From the NCBI GenBank assembly GCA_030272155.1, contig CP126197.1:5820001-5884000 (forward strand): a stretch of DNA of 64,000 nt. The letters run 5' to 3'. The notes below the pieces were generated by a model that saw nothing but the letters and a program-made list of their open reading frames with translations, was not told the DNA's origin and made no database searches. Position numbers and translations under genes: made by a program. Source of the stretch: Tetradesmus obliquus. Lineage: Eukaryota > Chlorophyta > Chlorophyceae > Sphaeropleales > Scenedesmaceae. This document shows, piece by piece, positions 21,641 to 33,859 of this stretch. Within the stretch, counting starts at the first letter, position 1; the number at the start of each line of letters is the position of its first letter.

Positions 21641-23253
21641 TGTGCGCAGTTGGGTGCTGCGCGTGTCGAGTGAGTAGCGGGTGCTGAGCAGCGCCGTGTG
21701 AGATGAGCGTGGCAGGATGCGTGTGCGTTATGATCCATTAGGCAGCAGCGCGGCGCTTCAGCTGGTGCGTTTTTGCACCTGCAGGAGCCGCCATAAGCAG
21801 GGTAGTAGTGCAGCAGTGTGTGGCCATGCTCGCATGCGCTTGGCGTAGGGGAGCAGCAAGGCAGCTGCCTGGTGTGTGTGCGACAGCAGCAACATAAGCA
21901 GTGGTGACACATCATCTGCAGGGGATTCGTGCTGGCCCTGGCATGCAGATCCATTGTTGGTGTGCTGTGCCGCATGGTGCAGCGGCCCGGCTCTATTTGT
22001 TGGTGGTTGTGCAGCCTCCTGTGTGCTGCATATGCAGCGGCAAGCGACTGCACCCCTGCCAGCTGCAAGCTCCGCACGGTGTTTGAAGTGCAGTGCTTGT
22101 GGGGCAGGGCTGGCTGTGAGCGATCACGAGCGTAATGCGCATGCAGACCTGATTTGTTTTGCTGCGAGCACATCTCTGGAGCCTGCTGTGTCGCTGTCTA
22201 TTGCGCGCGCCTGTGCGGCTGTGCTTTCGCTTAATCAAGGTCAGCAGATGCATGGCGGTTGGCGTATGGCGTGGTGCATGCTGGACGACTGGTGGGCTGC
22301 GCGGTGGGCTGCCGCCGGCCCTGATGCATCCTGCTTGGAAATGTCGGTGTGTACAAAGTGTGTTGAGTGGCAGACGTGCCTTCGGACTTGGGGCGGCAAC
22401 GGGCAGCATCGTCAGCGCAGCAGCTGCAGCAGCAGCAGTGCTGAGTAGGGCAGCAGCCGTTGCCATGTGGTTTGTTGAAGCATGTCCTGCAAGGTAGCGA
22501 GCAGCGGCTCGCTTGCAGCAAACAGCAGCCTCTCTGCTTTGCTGCAGGCGTGCTGCTAGCTGCTGAGCGGGGCATTGTCTTGGTTTTGGTGGTGTTCTGT
22601 TCTTCTTCTTTTGTTGGAGTGGTGAGGTGGAGCGGTGCTGGGGCAGATTGCAGCTGGTGTTGCTGACCAGCGTAGCAACTGCATCTGGCGACAGCATCGT
22701 GGCTGCACCTCAGTGGTCGGGTGGGCCACAGCATGCAGCAATGTGTGCATCCGCAAGTGCATGGTTTTCAAGGACCTTGCTTTGGCAAGTAACATACTAT
22801 GTGAATAGTATTCAGGTAAACCTGGAACCCATCACAGTGGGGTTTTGTGTAAACTACAGTCTCACTCTGCCCAAGCTCCTGAACTCCTCTGGTCACTCAG
22901 AAGCGCTGCTGAGCAACAAGTGGCCATCACCATATGGTGTGCTTACTGACAATGAGCCATACAAGGCATGCCGTTGGCAACGTGGCGCGCCAAATGCCAC
23001 ATGACGTGGCACTGTGTTGCAGTCCAGCCGCAGTACACTGGTACTTAAAGTCCGTAGTCCTCAAGCTGCGCATGCGGACACGCATGGGCGCAACCTTGAA
23101 ATTGCGCAGCCACACAACCAAACAACCATCACATCCAGTGCAAACACGTCGGCCACCACCTGGATGTCACAAACACGCGTGCGTGATGCACATGAATCCA
23201 ACTTTTGGAAGTTGCGCACGGTGCCGGACGGACGGCAGCCTCCGCCGCCGGCC
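21641..23253. other. Intergenic region between CHL27 and ANK-B
   Basis: No recognisable exon. The flanking genes converge, so this is 3' flank on both sides. Reading frames here look like shadows of GC-rich sequence. Confidence 0.45.
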
Positions 23254-25891
23254 CTACTGTTCGGCAGGCTGCGGCTGCTTTGGCTTGCCGGCTGCAGCCG
23301 CCGCCTGCTTCTCCTGCAGCCGCCACAGCAGCAGGAAGGACGATGCGCAGGTCTCACTCGTGAACTCCTGCAGTGCTGCCTGCACCCGTGCTTCACTGCA
23401 CGCGCCAATCTTCACACACTTCTGTGCACTGTCAGGCACCTTGAAGATGCTCGTCAGCGGGCGTTGCGTGCCAGCACGCTCGCACCGGCATCAAACAGTG
23501 CCGCGATTGTGGAGTCTAGATCAGGAATGTAATTGCCGCCAAAAAAAGTCCCTGTAGTCGTATGTGCAGAGGTGCGCTGCCTGCATGAGGGGCGTCTGCG
23601 GGTCCCGCTGCGTGTCACCTTTCAGGGCCCTGACAAACTTAGCGTAGTACACAGCGTTGGGGTCAGCGCCACCCTTCAGCAGCGCCTTCACCAGCTCAGT
23701 CAGCCGATACATCGCAGCCTGATGCAGCAGCGTGTAGCCGCTGCGTGGTTCCACAGCAGTTCGCGCATCCGCGCCCTTGCTGACAAGGTACTCCGCAACT
23801 TCAAGCTCAATCTGCGGGAAGCACTCCCAGTGGAAGTCCCGGGAATCGTCGATTTCGCGGCACGCCATGCCAGCTTGCAGGGGTGTTAGGCCCTTGTCAT
23901 CCTTGCTGTTCACATCAATCTTGCCGGATGCCAGTGGTGCGGTGACAGCGGTCAAGTTGTTGGCAGCCACGGCCGCATGCAGCGGGTAGGCGCGCACGTA
24001 ACGCAGCTGCTCCGCGGCCTCTTTGCGGTTGGTGAGCTCTGCGTCGAGGGCATAATTGGCTTCCTCACAGGCTTCAGCCTTGCCGCGCTTGATCCTGCAA
24101 CAGCATTAACATCAGTGGCGTGAGGCCATGCACTACCCAGGCCAGGCGGCCGCTCTCAACCCTGCAGAAGCAAGAGCAGAGAGTCTGTGACGAGACACAC
24201 CATATCACTGACAGCGCCCCCATTGCACACGCAGCGCTGTCCACACTCTCGGCTAATTGCCATGGTTAACAGCTCTTCCACTGCGGCCTGTAGCGCAACA
24301 TCACAATAATGGGGCCAGTGGCAGCACCCACCAGTCAGCCAGCTCCGGCTTCATGTCAGGGGCAGCTGCCTTGGCCTCCTGCGCGTCCCACAGGGCCCTC
24401 CAGTATGTATATTCAACATAAAGTTGTGAATATGACCGTGGCCAAGCTTCAACGGATGGCGCGCCATCGCAGCTGGCATCCCAGATGCGCACCACCTCCG
24501 CAGCGTTGCAGGCGCCCGGCCTGTTGCAGCGTGACAGCGAGGGTGGCTGGGGGAGGAGCAGCGCGCTTGTCGGAGAACCTGGGCCAAAGGGAAGTGGGTC
24601 AGCGCCTGCAGAAACAAATAGTGTACGCAGATTTGGGTACGTGTGCAGCATTGCGCCAAACTCGAGCGGGTGCTGTCCATGCCGTGCCAGTGTGCGGCAT
24701 AGGAGCACTGCAGCCCCTGCGCACACTTATAACCCAAATGTAGTGCGCTGCAGGCGACGCAGCCGCACCATGTGTGGTGCACCGTCTGCTTCCTGCGTCG
24801 CACCTGCATCTAGCAGCGGCTCAAGGCTGCAGCGTGGGCAACCATAGCCCTCGGTGTTCTCCCAAGTTTTTGTCACCGAGGTTTCTATTTTAGTTGCTGC
24901 GCAGAGTGCCGCCCAGCGGCGTGACGCCCCGTCCGTCAGGCAGGCGGTACGGCGCGTTGGCGTCAGCTCCGCCCGCCAGCAAGTTCTGCGCAGCACAGGC
25001 AGCATGCAGCATCAGGCATCAAGAGACCGTACAACTTCTGGTCTGAGCAGCAGGACGGTGCGTAGGGCTGGCATTTTCGCAGGTGTTCACCCTGGCGCCC
25101 TGGCGTGACTGATGTTGCAGGTGACAAGCTTGTGGAACCACGGCTAGCAGAAGTGCAGCTGCAGTTGTGTACTGGCCTGTTTCACAGCAAAGCACAGTTT
25201 ACGCAGCACACGCAACAGCCACGGAGCTGCTGTGCTGCTGCTTACTCGGAGGTCGCCAGAGCTGGTGCAAGCCGCAAATTGTACAAGCTTGTAGCCGGGG
25301 TGCTGTTTTGGAGACACGTCGACGTTCACGTCAGCGCCTGCACACACCAAGGCCGCTGAAATGCCGTATTCGAGGCTGCCGACGCAAAATCCGAGGTCTT
25401 TGTGTGTCATCACATCAGCAAAGCGGCTTGTGTCGTTGCCTGCAGGCAGCAGCCCAGCAGGCCGTGATCCTTAGCTGCCTACAGTTTCACTAGCAGATCA
25501 GAAGTGCATGCACTCTGCTACCAGCACGCTAACACCTGAGCCTGAAGGAACAGCAGTGCGTTCAGCAGCAGGCTGCAGTGTGATGTTTGCTGCTGGAGCA
25601 CTTCAAGAACCAGGCATGCAGCACACGCTGTGACCCTCAACCTGCTGAGCAGCCAGTCGGCTTGTTGCACTGCAGCAGCAGCTCACTGCATTTTGCCAGT
25701 GCAGCAGCCAGAGGGGTCCTGTCGCTGGCATCAAGCCCGTTGACGTCGTACTTGCGGCTGTCCAGCAGCTGCTGCAGCAGCACGATATCCTGGTTGACCG
25801 CAGCATCGTGCAGGGGGCTGCTGTGGCTGGGTGTGCAGGCCAGCAGCAGCAGTAGCGTGGCCACTGGCAGCAGCAGGTCTCTGCCATCCAT
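23254..25891 (-). pseudogene. ANK-B: disrupted full-length ankyrin/secreted family member
   Basis: All five family exons are present: 25687-25891 (signal peptide MDGRDLLLPVATLLLLLACT and SPLHDAAVNQD), 25246-25439, 24804-24985, 24332-24605 and 23254-24094. Lesions relative to siblings: a 5-nt deletion in exon 3 just after GVTPL that breaks frame; an extra T in the seven-T run of exon 5 (plus-strand A run near 23540-23546), after which the sense frame stops; and a deletion of about 7 nt where siblings have LLPFGKERP (near 23470). The downstream frame still reads CVKIGACSEA and WRLQEKQAA up to the stop at 23254. Three independent lesions make a pseudogene much likelier than error. Confidence 0.8.
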
Positions 25892-26116
25892 AGTGACCCG
25901 ATTCGGTCGCATACCTAAATCCTGAACTATGCTAGGCAAGAATCACTCAAAAACAACGTCCGTCCCGTCGGGCAGCTCAAAGTAGGCAAGTAGATCGCCG
26001 GTTCGGAACTTTGCACTTGACGCCAGTTCAAGTTGCAGACGCGGACAGCAACTTGAAAAAGTGATTAGCCGTGCTGATTCATAAACCAGCACTAACCAAT
26101 CGGCTGGTTTCAGCTG

Positions 26117-26188
26117 CTTATTATGGTATAATAGGTTGTTTGGGAAGGTGTTGGTTGGCGGAAGGTCGTCCCGCTCTTTAAAGGTCAT
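26117..26188 (-). promoter_or_regulatory. ANK-B upstream module
   Basis: GGCGGAAGGTCGTCCCG at 26157-26173 (gene strand: GACCTTCCGCC), about 268 nt before the ATG, with an AT-rich TTATTATGGTATAATA stretch 30-40 nt nearer the gene. Matching modules precede ANK-C, D, E and F. Confidence 0.5.
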
Positions 26189-28924
26189 GGCGATGATCAC
26201 TATGGCAAAAAGCATCCACAGAATGTCCTCAACTCATCCACAAGCACCCCACCATGCATCCACAAGACCATGTTGTGGATGGCTGTAAGTGACCGCCGAC
26301 AAAACCTGTAGGTGTTCCTTTGAATCAACAGTCCTGTGCATGCTATAGTTGAAAAATAAACGGTACATGTGTGCAGCGGCACCAGTACCCTGCAGAAGGC
26401 CCCCCTGAGCCAATTTGCCCTGCACCCAACTGGCAGGCCCTAAGGGTTAATGCACCAGCGATGCAGGTATTCCAATCATTTGCAAAAGTTTTTTATAGCT
26501 ACTTTGAATACTGTCAGTGTTCCGTGGCCTTGTACTGGAAGCCTTCATGGCTGGCTCAGCACTTGATGTGTCATTGGCAGTGCTTGCTGCTAACACTGTA
26601 TGACAACGGCTATGCAACAAAATATTTCATACTGTATGATTTGCAGGAAAAGCATCAGTCGATCTCTGGTCACTTGTTCAAACATCGAGGTTTGAGACTT
26701 GACAGCCCACCCGGGGGTCCAGGACCCCATGGCGAACGTAGCCGCCGTGAGGCAGAATCATAACGTACAACGTGTTTGAGGCCTTGAAGACTGCGGCACT
26801 GCTACGCTTGCTTGCACGCCATGAACGGCACTGCAGGCCACCTGCAGGGCTGCATTGCTCGCTGTGTTCGAAGTACTCACTTGAAGTAAACACGAAGAAT
26901 GAACCGAATTTGTGAACTTGATGGCGCAACGCAAGGTGTCAGCTCCGGATCAGCTAGATCAGCAGTGCTGCTGCGAAAGCAAGGACATCGCCCCTTGATC
27001 TGGCTGGGTTTGGGCAGATCATTGCCTTACGCCTTCAATGACAGATACTGCCAAATGCTGAGGTGCTAGCATCAGTACTTGCTGGTGCCGTTGTGATCAC
27101 ACAACCACTAGCTGATGGAGACAGCAGTTGCGCAGCAGCAGCGGGCATGCACAACAACAAAGGATGCCAAGGAGCACATGTGCAGAGGCCCATAGCCAGG
27201 ACGCCGATTTGCCAGCGAATCACACTCACAGCAGCAGGCGACAGGTGAGCAAGCTGTGCCAAGGGGACGGGCAGGCTGGATCAACAATAGCAGGCTGTCA
27301 CTTGCTTGTGTGCAGGGACACTCATCCTGCTGGCATGCCAGCACAGTATGTGCAGTGCAAATAAGTGCAGCAACGAGGCTCAGCTGTTTGTAAAGGGGTG
27401 ATAAACGGCAGCGCAAATGCATCGGTCACTGTGCTGTGCAGCGTACTGCAGGTGCATCCGGGCGCCTGCATGTTACAATACATGTGTGTTGTGATGAGGT
27501 GCACCTCTGCACTTGTGGACTCAGGACACGGTGGACATCTGCAGTACACAAGTGCACCTGTTAACATGGAGTTTGCACTGCGCTTTGATCCTTGCAGTGT
27601 TCTGCTGGTACCCTATCAACAACTGCAGTGGTGCTACGCCGAATTGTGAGTGCTGTGACAAGTTCATGCATCAGCAGCATGCACAGCAGATGCACTAGCG
27701 TGATGCCAGGTTACAGAGACAGGACTTGCCGCCACAGGGTCGGCAACAGCCACGAATCGGCAACAGCCACGAATGATGACAATGCACAGCAGCGGCACCG
27801 GGTGGCAGTGGCTGCAGAATTGTGTGATGAATTTGCTTCAGAGCAGCAAGGTGGCCTCGGTGCAGCAGATGCCCTGCATGCATGGGGCGTGGTAGCGGCA
27901 GTGACAGCAGCAGCAGCACCCGAAGCAGCAACATTGCATGTTGTGCATGTTGATGACTTGGGTTGCAGCACCCGGTGCTCTGCTAGCATGCAAGCAGCAG
28001 CAACACTGCAGGTTGCACAACGCTCACCACATGTGTGGTTCTGCTGCAGATCTCTCCAGTGCATTCACAGTATCTGGGAAACAGCCAAGTGCGGCGCCAT
28101 AATTGTGTGCTTCAGTCTGGTGCATTTGTCACAAGAGGTGCGTTCCAGGTGGAGCATGCCTGACACTGTCGATGGTTTAATACTATACAGCAGATAGCAT
28201 GCATGCTCATTTAGTCTACGCACTCCGCATCATCAGCTGCAGCTGCCAGACCTAGCGCATGTTGTCCTTGGTCACATTATGGCAAGTGCCTTCAGGACTG
28301 AGAGCAGATGCAGCAACAGCAGCAGCAGCAGCAGCAGCAGCGGCAGGCCACATAGCCATAAGAGGTCTACACCACACCTTGCACGTATATGTTGGGCAGC
28401 AGCAGCTCTGCTGTAGCAGTGGCATGTAAAACTCCACAGCAGCCATGCGAGTAACTGCTTGGTTTGACAGCAGCAATGATGCTTGCCTGTGCTGCTCGCC
28501 GCTGCTGCAATTATTGTGCAGGCTGCCAACTTGCAAGCTATCTGCTGGTGTCGCGAGCAGGCGTTGAGGAATATCATCTCAGTCAGCAGCATATGCTAGC
28601 AGCAGGGTTGAACTTACACAGCAAGAGCGTCATTGTTGGTTGCAGGCGGTGTGCAGCTGACTGAGCATCACCATGTCACGTTGCCTGTGACAGGTCCTGT
28701 CACATAGCACATTGTGGGATCGTTTGCCTATCTTTCATTGAGTTGTTGCCAGCAGCTTATGACACAGCGTTTTCAGCAGTTGTTTCAGCGAGCTTGTCAG
28801 CTGCTGCTGCTGCTGCTGCTGCACGCTGTGCTCGCGTACGGGCACAAGCTCGACCAAAAAGTGTTTACAACTGATATATTGTATCTGTAAACGTGTTTAA
28901 GCAGTGATTCGAGGCTCTTCTGCA

Positions 28925-29095
28925 CAATCCACAACATGATCCACACGCGATCGAGGCTTATCCACAACGGTTGTGGACCGTTCCGGTTGTGGACGGCCTT
29001 GTGGACGGCCCTCGCCCGTTGTGGATGGCTTGTGGATGATCTGCTGCGGACGACTTGTGGACGACTTGTGGATCTGCTTTGACCATAGTGGATCA
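28925..29095. repeat. Cluster of TTGTGGA/TCCACAA heptamers
   Basis: About a dozen TTGTGGA or TCCACAA/TCCACAC words in 170 nt, including TTATCCACAA at 28959 and repeated GACGACTTGTGGA units. A smaller cluster lies at 26230-26282 upstream of ANK-B (TCCACAAGCAC, TCCACAAGACC, TTGTGGATGGCT). Confidence 0.6.
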
Positions 29096-30212
29096 TCCCG
29101 CTCTGTGAACTCACCTTCTCCTCAGTGGCAGCGTCACCCATACGATAAAAAGCCGGCATCACACACAAAAACTACATTTTTAGCACGATTTTTTAAAATG
29201 TCCAGCTTCGGCGAAGTAGCTGGTCTTCAGAGGTCCAGAGCCCTACGTGTAGTCTGTACACATCGTTTGCTGTTCACACTAGGCAGCGGCAGCTGCATAC
29301 AGTTGCTCAGCACTGTGCTGCACTGCCATCGTGTTCCAGCCCACTGCTTGGCAAGCAGCCCAAGCAAAGCATGCTACTTAACTGCGCAGTAGACGGCTGA
29401 GATTGCTGTCGCTTCACGGCTGGCCACGGCGATGAAGTCATCTGACTGCATCCGATCCACTGGAGCCTCCATTCTGGCGGGAGATACTGCATAGAAGACG
29501 AGCCACCGGTGATGTACATTCAGCAGTTGTGGAACTAGTGTGTGACTGGTTTCAAGTTTGAACAGCGCAGAAACGTGGCTAGGCAAACAGTGAGGCAGTT
29601 CCGCGCCCAACATCAATGCGGTAGGAGCGTTTGCCCAGCACGCTGCGCCAATGCGCAGCAGCAGCAGCAGCAGCAGCAGCAGCTGCTGCTGGAATCTGTC
29701 TGTTCTTGGCTGACTCTTTAAAAGTATTAATAGTGCACAGAGCTTGATGATGTGCAGGCTGCGCGACAACCAGAGCATCACTGCACGCTGCAGACACCCG
29801 TAACAAGCATTCACAAAGGGCTGGTAGGTGGCTGTATCGCATATTAGCACAGGCCACTGCAACACCTTCATGCCCTGCTCGCTCGCTCATATGACGGCTG
29901 GGTGTCGCGTGTTACATGGCGCCATGTTGCAACACAGCAGGAATCTGCAATCCCCTAGGTTCATTCTTGCGCTGGCTGCTGGAAGCCAGCAGCATCACAC
30001 CATTTTCCACTGATTGGAACGTAAACACAGGTCACCTAGCCCGATTGGGGAGCCAATGACAGGCTCAATCAATGCTGTCTGCAAATGCAGCGAAGCCAGC
30101 CATCAACCTACAGTAACATCACCTACACCTACAGTAGCATCACCTGGGCAGCATCACTGCCATTGCTGCACACACATGACCTAAAACAAGCAATGGCATC
30201 GTCGTACACTCT

Positions 30213-32856
30213 CTACTTTGCTGCAGCCCTCAGACGCCGGCCTGATTGCTTGACAGGCTGCTGCTGCTGCTGCTGCTGCTGGTTTGGCGGCTTGCCAGCA
30301 GGCTTCGCCTTGGCCTCTTTTCTAGCCTGCTTGCGCCACCAGAGCTCGTTCTTGATGGCAAGGTCAGTGGAGTTGCACATGTAAACGTGGCGGGCGACCT
30401 TGAACCTGCAGCAGCAACAGCAGCCACCATGACGCTGACGCAACCTCCCGCAGCATTGGCGGTGCTCCCATTACTCCTGCAGACACCGTTAACTCATGGT
30501 GCCACGATCAAGCTGCCACTGACACTACACGCGTCACTAAGGGCGCGCTGGTTGAATGCACTGACCGCTGCTGCTCACAGCTGCAGCCTGCAACTCTCCC
30601 TGCAGTGATACAAAATGCTTGCCAGCTGTGGCAGGTATCATGCTCACAGTGAATTACTCACTGCTGGCGATTGCAAGCAAGTTCATCCTGCTGCTGCCGC
30701 TGTTGCTGCTGCTATTAATGCTGCTGCTACTGAGACAGCAGTGCCATCAGCTAACTGCTGCTGCTGCTGCTGCTCTTGCTGCTCTTGCTGTGCTTCAGCG
30801 ACTGTGCCTGCTCAGCAGATGCACTTCTGGCTGCTCAGCAGATGCACTTCTGCCTGCTCAACAGATGCACTTCTGGCTGCTCAACAGATGCACTTCTGGC
30901 TGCTCAGCAGATGCACTTCTGGCTGCTCAGCAGATGCACTTCTGGCTGCTCAGCAGATGCACTTCTGCCTGCTCAGCAGATGCACTTCTGCCTGCTCAGC
31001 AGATGCACTTCTGGCTGAGCTAGCGTGACTGCTGCAGGCCGCCTCTAGCAGGCCCACCAGCGACAACTTCAGCAGTGCACCCACCTGTCTTGGCAGTCTG
31101 AAGTCTGGCACTGCGGCAGACCTAGGGCTGCCAGGCCTGGTACCTGCATCTGCAGCTGCTGCCATTTGGGGTTTGAGTGCTTTGCCTCTTGTGCATCCCA
31201 CAGCTGTCTCCAAAGGCCATACACCAAGTCACCCGGAATGGGTTTGCCACTAGTCCACGCAGCATTCCAGATGCGGTCCACCTCTGCTGCGCTGCAGGCA
31301 CCCGGCTTGTTGCAATGTGACAGCGGATGCGGTTTGGGGTTCATGAGGGCGCTGGGAGGGGTGCCGTAGCCAAAGGGCAGCGGGTCGGCGCCTGCAGGAA
31401 ATAATGCACAGTACAAAATTACACGGTGATTGTGTGAGCAGCGACTCTGTGTTGTGGCGGCAAAGGCGAGCAGGTGCGTTACATGCGCAGTGGCGCTGGC
31501 ATTTGTTATACCACACCTCAGCTACATCATCATCTAGAGGTCGGTATACCGCAGCCTGGATGCAGCCGTCTGCCTGCCACGCCAGGCTGAAGCTGGTGTG
31601 CCATGCACAGCAGCAAACTAAACTTGAAGTGTGCAGTTTGTTGCCTTTCGCTGCCCCAGGCCGCGCATCCTTCCCAGCGCACCTTCTCGCAGCAGCGTGG
31701 GAATGGAGACAGCTTGGTGTCCGTACTCGGTGCTGTTCTTGCCAGCCCCTGCACAGATTGCTGCATAGGTGAGCGGCGTGACGGTGCGGCCGTCAGGCAG
31801 GCGGTAGCGGGCGTTGGGGTCAGCACCCCCGGTCAACAGTTCCTGTGTGGCAGCGGCGGCAGCATGGAAGAAACTGTTGATCAGGTGCAGTCAGACACCC
31901 TGTTCACCTCCAAGGTTGCTTGATGGTCAGAGTCTGACAGCATAAGGGTTTGTTTTTCTAACTTGGTTGCTGCCATCCTGTCACCGTGGTGGTGATTGGG
32001 TGTGACCTGTATGCTTGGTGCTGCTGGCAGCACACAGGTGAAACGGATGTTGGCAACAGTGCAGTGTGCGGCTATGCAACTGTCTGTCTGCTCAGTACAG
32101 CATGTGTCATCAACCACCAGCTGCAGCTGCCGCCGCCGCTGTTGTTGCTGCCGCTGCTGTTGTTCCACTCACGTAGATGTCGTTGGCACCGCTGCAGGCT
32201 GCAAGGTGCACCAGCTTGTAGCCGGGGCGCTCCTTCGGGAACACATCAACATTGACATCAGCGCCACCACAGATGAGGATAGCAGAGGTGCCGTGTGCAG
32301 TGCCTGTGGCGCAGAAATGCAGCTCGCCATTCGGCACCATGCGAGGGAAGCGGTCTGTTGTGTAGTTGCCTGCAAAAAGCAGGATCAGGTCCGTTGCAAG
32401 ACGTTAGCTTGAAGCCTGGCCAAACAGCACCGCTGCAGAGGCAGAGGCAGTCAGGAGTACCAGCTGTAGCTACAGCCGCTGTAGTGCGGCACTGAACAGC
32501 CTGCCTGTTCACATCTCGGCTTAACAGGTGTCTACTCGGAGGCATGAAGGCTGCTGCTGAAATTGGGCCCTACTTTTGCAGCACACACCGGTCGAGCCAG
32601 CTGGCCTTTAGAGCTGTGTGCTTCTGCATCATGCAGTGCTGCGCTGCAGCAACTCACTGCATGTCGTCAACGCAGCAACCAGTGGGGTCCTGCCGCTGGC
32701 GTCCCGTTCATTCACGTCGTATTTGCCGCTGTCTAGCAGCTGTTTGAGCAGCACTATGTCTTGGTTGACCGCAGCTTCGTGCAGAGGGCTGCTGTGGCTG
32801 GGTGAACAGGCCAGCAGCAGCAGCAGGGCCACTGGCAGCACGGCTCTGCCAATCAT
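30213..32856 (-). CDS. ANK-C: short ankyrin/secreted family member lacking the C-terminal ankyrin block
   Basis: Five exons in the family phases: 32658-32856, 32173-32369, 31683-31842, 31085-31391 and 30213-30405; 351 aa, no internal stop. Exon 1 has the family signal peptide (MIGRAVLPVALLLLLACSPS) and one ankyrin-like unit; exon 2 has MVPNGELHFCATG and GADVNVDVFPKERPGYKLVHLAAC; exon 3 has GGADPNARYRLPDGRTVTPL; exon 4 has ADPLPFG and CNKPGACSAAEV. Exon 5 is only 193 nt: it begins at the family acceptor (FKVARH) and goes straight to the Q-tract and KQSGRRLRAAAK end. The roughly 220-residue ankyrin block seen in ANK-E and ANK-F is missing. The exon 4 donor at 31084 was chosen because only it gives the required phase 2; an upstream GTACC at 31143 does not. 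Confidence 0.75.
30806..31018 (+). repeat. 23-nt minisatellite in the last intron of ANK-C
   Basis: About nine copies of a 23-nt unit (AGATGCACTTCTGGCTGCTC followed by AGC) with a few substitutions. Because 23 is not a multiple of three, each forward frame cycles through the same 23-residue string, and all three plus-strand frames are open across it. There are no spacers. Confidence 0.9.
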
Positions 32857-33057
32857 CGTAAGGCCGTGAAATCGTGGCTTCGAGTTACCAAATTGAATCG
32901 ATCAAGTTCAAAGGTAGGCCTGTGAGCTGGCAGCTCAGTTGCTGGCTGTGGCAATCGGTAATGAAGTACCCGATGTTCGGTTGGGTGGCAGACACGAACA
33001 GCAGGCTTACCGCTGATGACAAGCTGTACAATTCCTGGAATCCCAAAAGTGCGAGCG

Positions 33058-33155
33058 TGCATTTATAGCAGAAGCGTAGCTGCTTGACAAGGGGCAATAG
33101 TCGGTTAGGACTGTTGGCTGTTGGAAGGTCACACTGCTTTTTGAAGTGACCTTCG
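33058..33155 (-). promoter_or_regulatory. ANK-C upstream module
   Basis: GTTGGAAGGTCACACTGC at 33119-33136, about 265 nt before the ATG, followed by the inverted match AAGTGACCTTC (33143-33153), so the pair could form a hairpin or a palindromic site. A TATA-like element (gene strand CTATAAATGC) lies at 33060-33069. Confidence 0.55.
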
Positions 33156-33737
33156 TCCCAGTGGCAGCGCCTCCCACACGGCAACACGCGGCGCCCGGAA
33201 AGCCGCAAAGACTTTTCAATCCTCTGAATGGATATGCATGTTTTTACTTGTTGGTGTAGGCCAGAAGCAGGAAAAAATGCATGCAGCGGCAGCTGCTCAA
33301 TAGCCGCGGCGGCTGCACCGTGCACGGGCCGTCATGCAGCTGGTCAAGGGCAAACAAGCTGCATGATTAGCCGCTGCCAAATATTGCTGCAAAAGCAGAG
33401 CAGGATGCACCTGCGGTATGATGGGCAAAGCAATAGATGGCGACAAGGAAGTAGTGCAGACGATTACATTGAATGTGAGCACTGCAGCGCCTGGGGTAGA
33501 CGGGCGGGAAGAGCGCAGTGCAGGCTGTGCAGGGATCCTGAGGTGCCATGTGGCACATGTTTGGCTTCTCGAATGTTTTACATTCGAGGCTAAGGCACAA
33601 GCTAGCAGGGCTGTCAGCTGTGATCGGTTGCGTGCTTTGTGCAGCATAATGGCAAGATTTGAAGTTGCATAGCCCGCAGCTGGGTTGCGTCACCCCTAGA
33701 TCAAGCTGATACCAGGCAGCAGCCCGAATCTTAGCAG

Positions 33738-33738
<1 letters not shown>

Positions 33739-33831
<93 letters not shown>

Positions 33832-33837
33832 TTGTTG
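33739..33837. repeat. Long (CTG)n tract
   Basis: About 30 pure CTG units then three TTG units; the longest uninterrupted triplet run in the window, comparable to the coding run at 45.9 kb. It separates the ANK-D relic from the ANK-C upstream region. Confidence 0.95.
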
Positions 33838-33859
33838 CAGACGTTACTGGGCACATCAT

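Larger units (their letters stand above)
25892..30212. other. Large intergenic region upstream of ANK-B
   Basis: No gene recognised over 4.3 kb. It contains the ANK-B promoter module near 26.1 kb, a CAG tract near 28315-28343, a CTG tract at 28801-28825, a cluster of TTGTGGA/TCCACAA heptamers at 28925-29095 and a CAG tract at 29656-29683. A stretch near 29110-29160 (CTCAGTGGCAGCGTCACCC) resembles sequence upstream of ANK-C, ANK-E and ANK-F and may be a relic promoter. Confidence 0.45.
32857..33850. other. Intergenic region upstream of ANK-C, with a long CTG tract
   Basis: Contains the ANK-C promoter module and, at 33739-33828, about 30 uninterrupted CTG units followed by TTG units. A plus-strand frame near 33465-33580 has a CxxC-x12-CxxC spacing but no other gene signal. 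Confidence 0.5.

Noticed and set aside
23254..25891. ANK-B as an intact gene
   Set aside because: Three frame lesions relative to siblings; no single splice choice restores a continuous frame.
25943..26215. Minus-strand 90-aa frame upstream of ANK-B
   Set aside because: It overlaps the conserved promoter module shared with the other ANK genes and has no family resemblance.
28955..28970. TTATCCACAA, identical to a bacterial DnaA box, within the heptamer cluster
   Set aside because: All genes here are spliced eukaryotic genes; a DnaA-dependent origin is not expected. Kept only as a heptamer cluster.
30806..31018. Possible CRISPR-like array
   Set aside because: Repeats are contiguous with no spacers and lie in an intron of a eukaryotic gene.
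30615..31028. Plus-strand frames encoding repeated CTSGCSADALLAAQQMHF
   Set aside because: They are a by-product of the 23-nt minisatellite; all three frames are open, which is not expected of a real gene.
33465..33580. Plus-strand frame with CEHC and CRLC, spaced like a zinc ribbon
   Set aside because: Short, no splice signals or homologous copy, and composition like the surrounding non-coding DNA.
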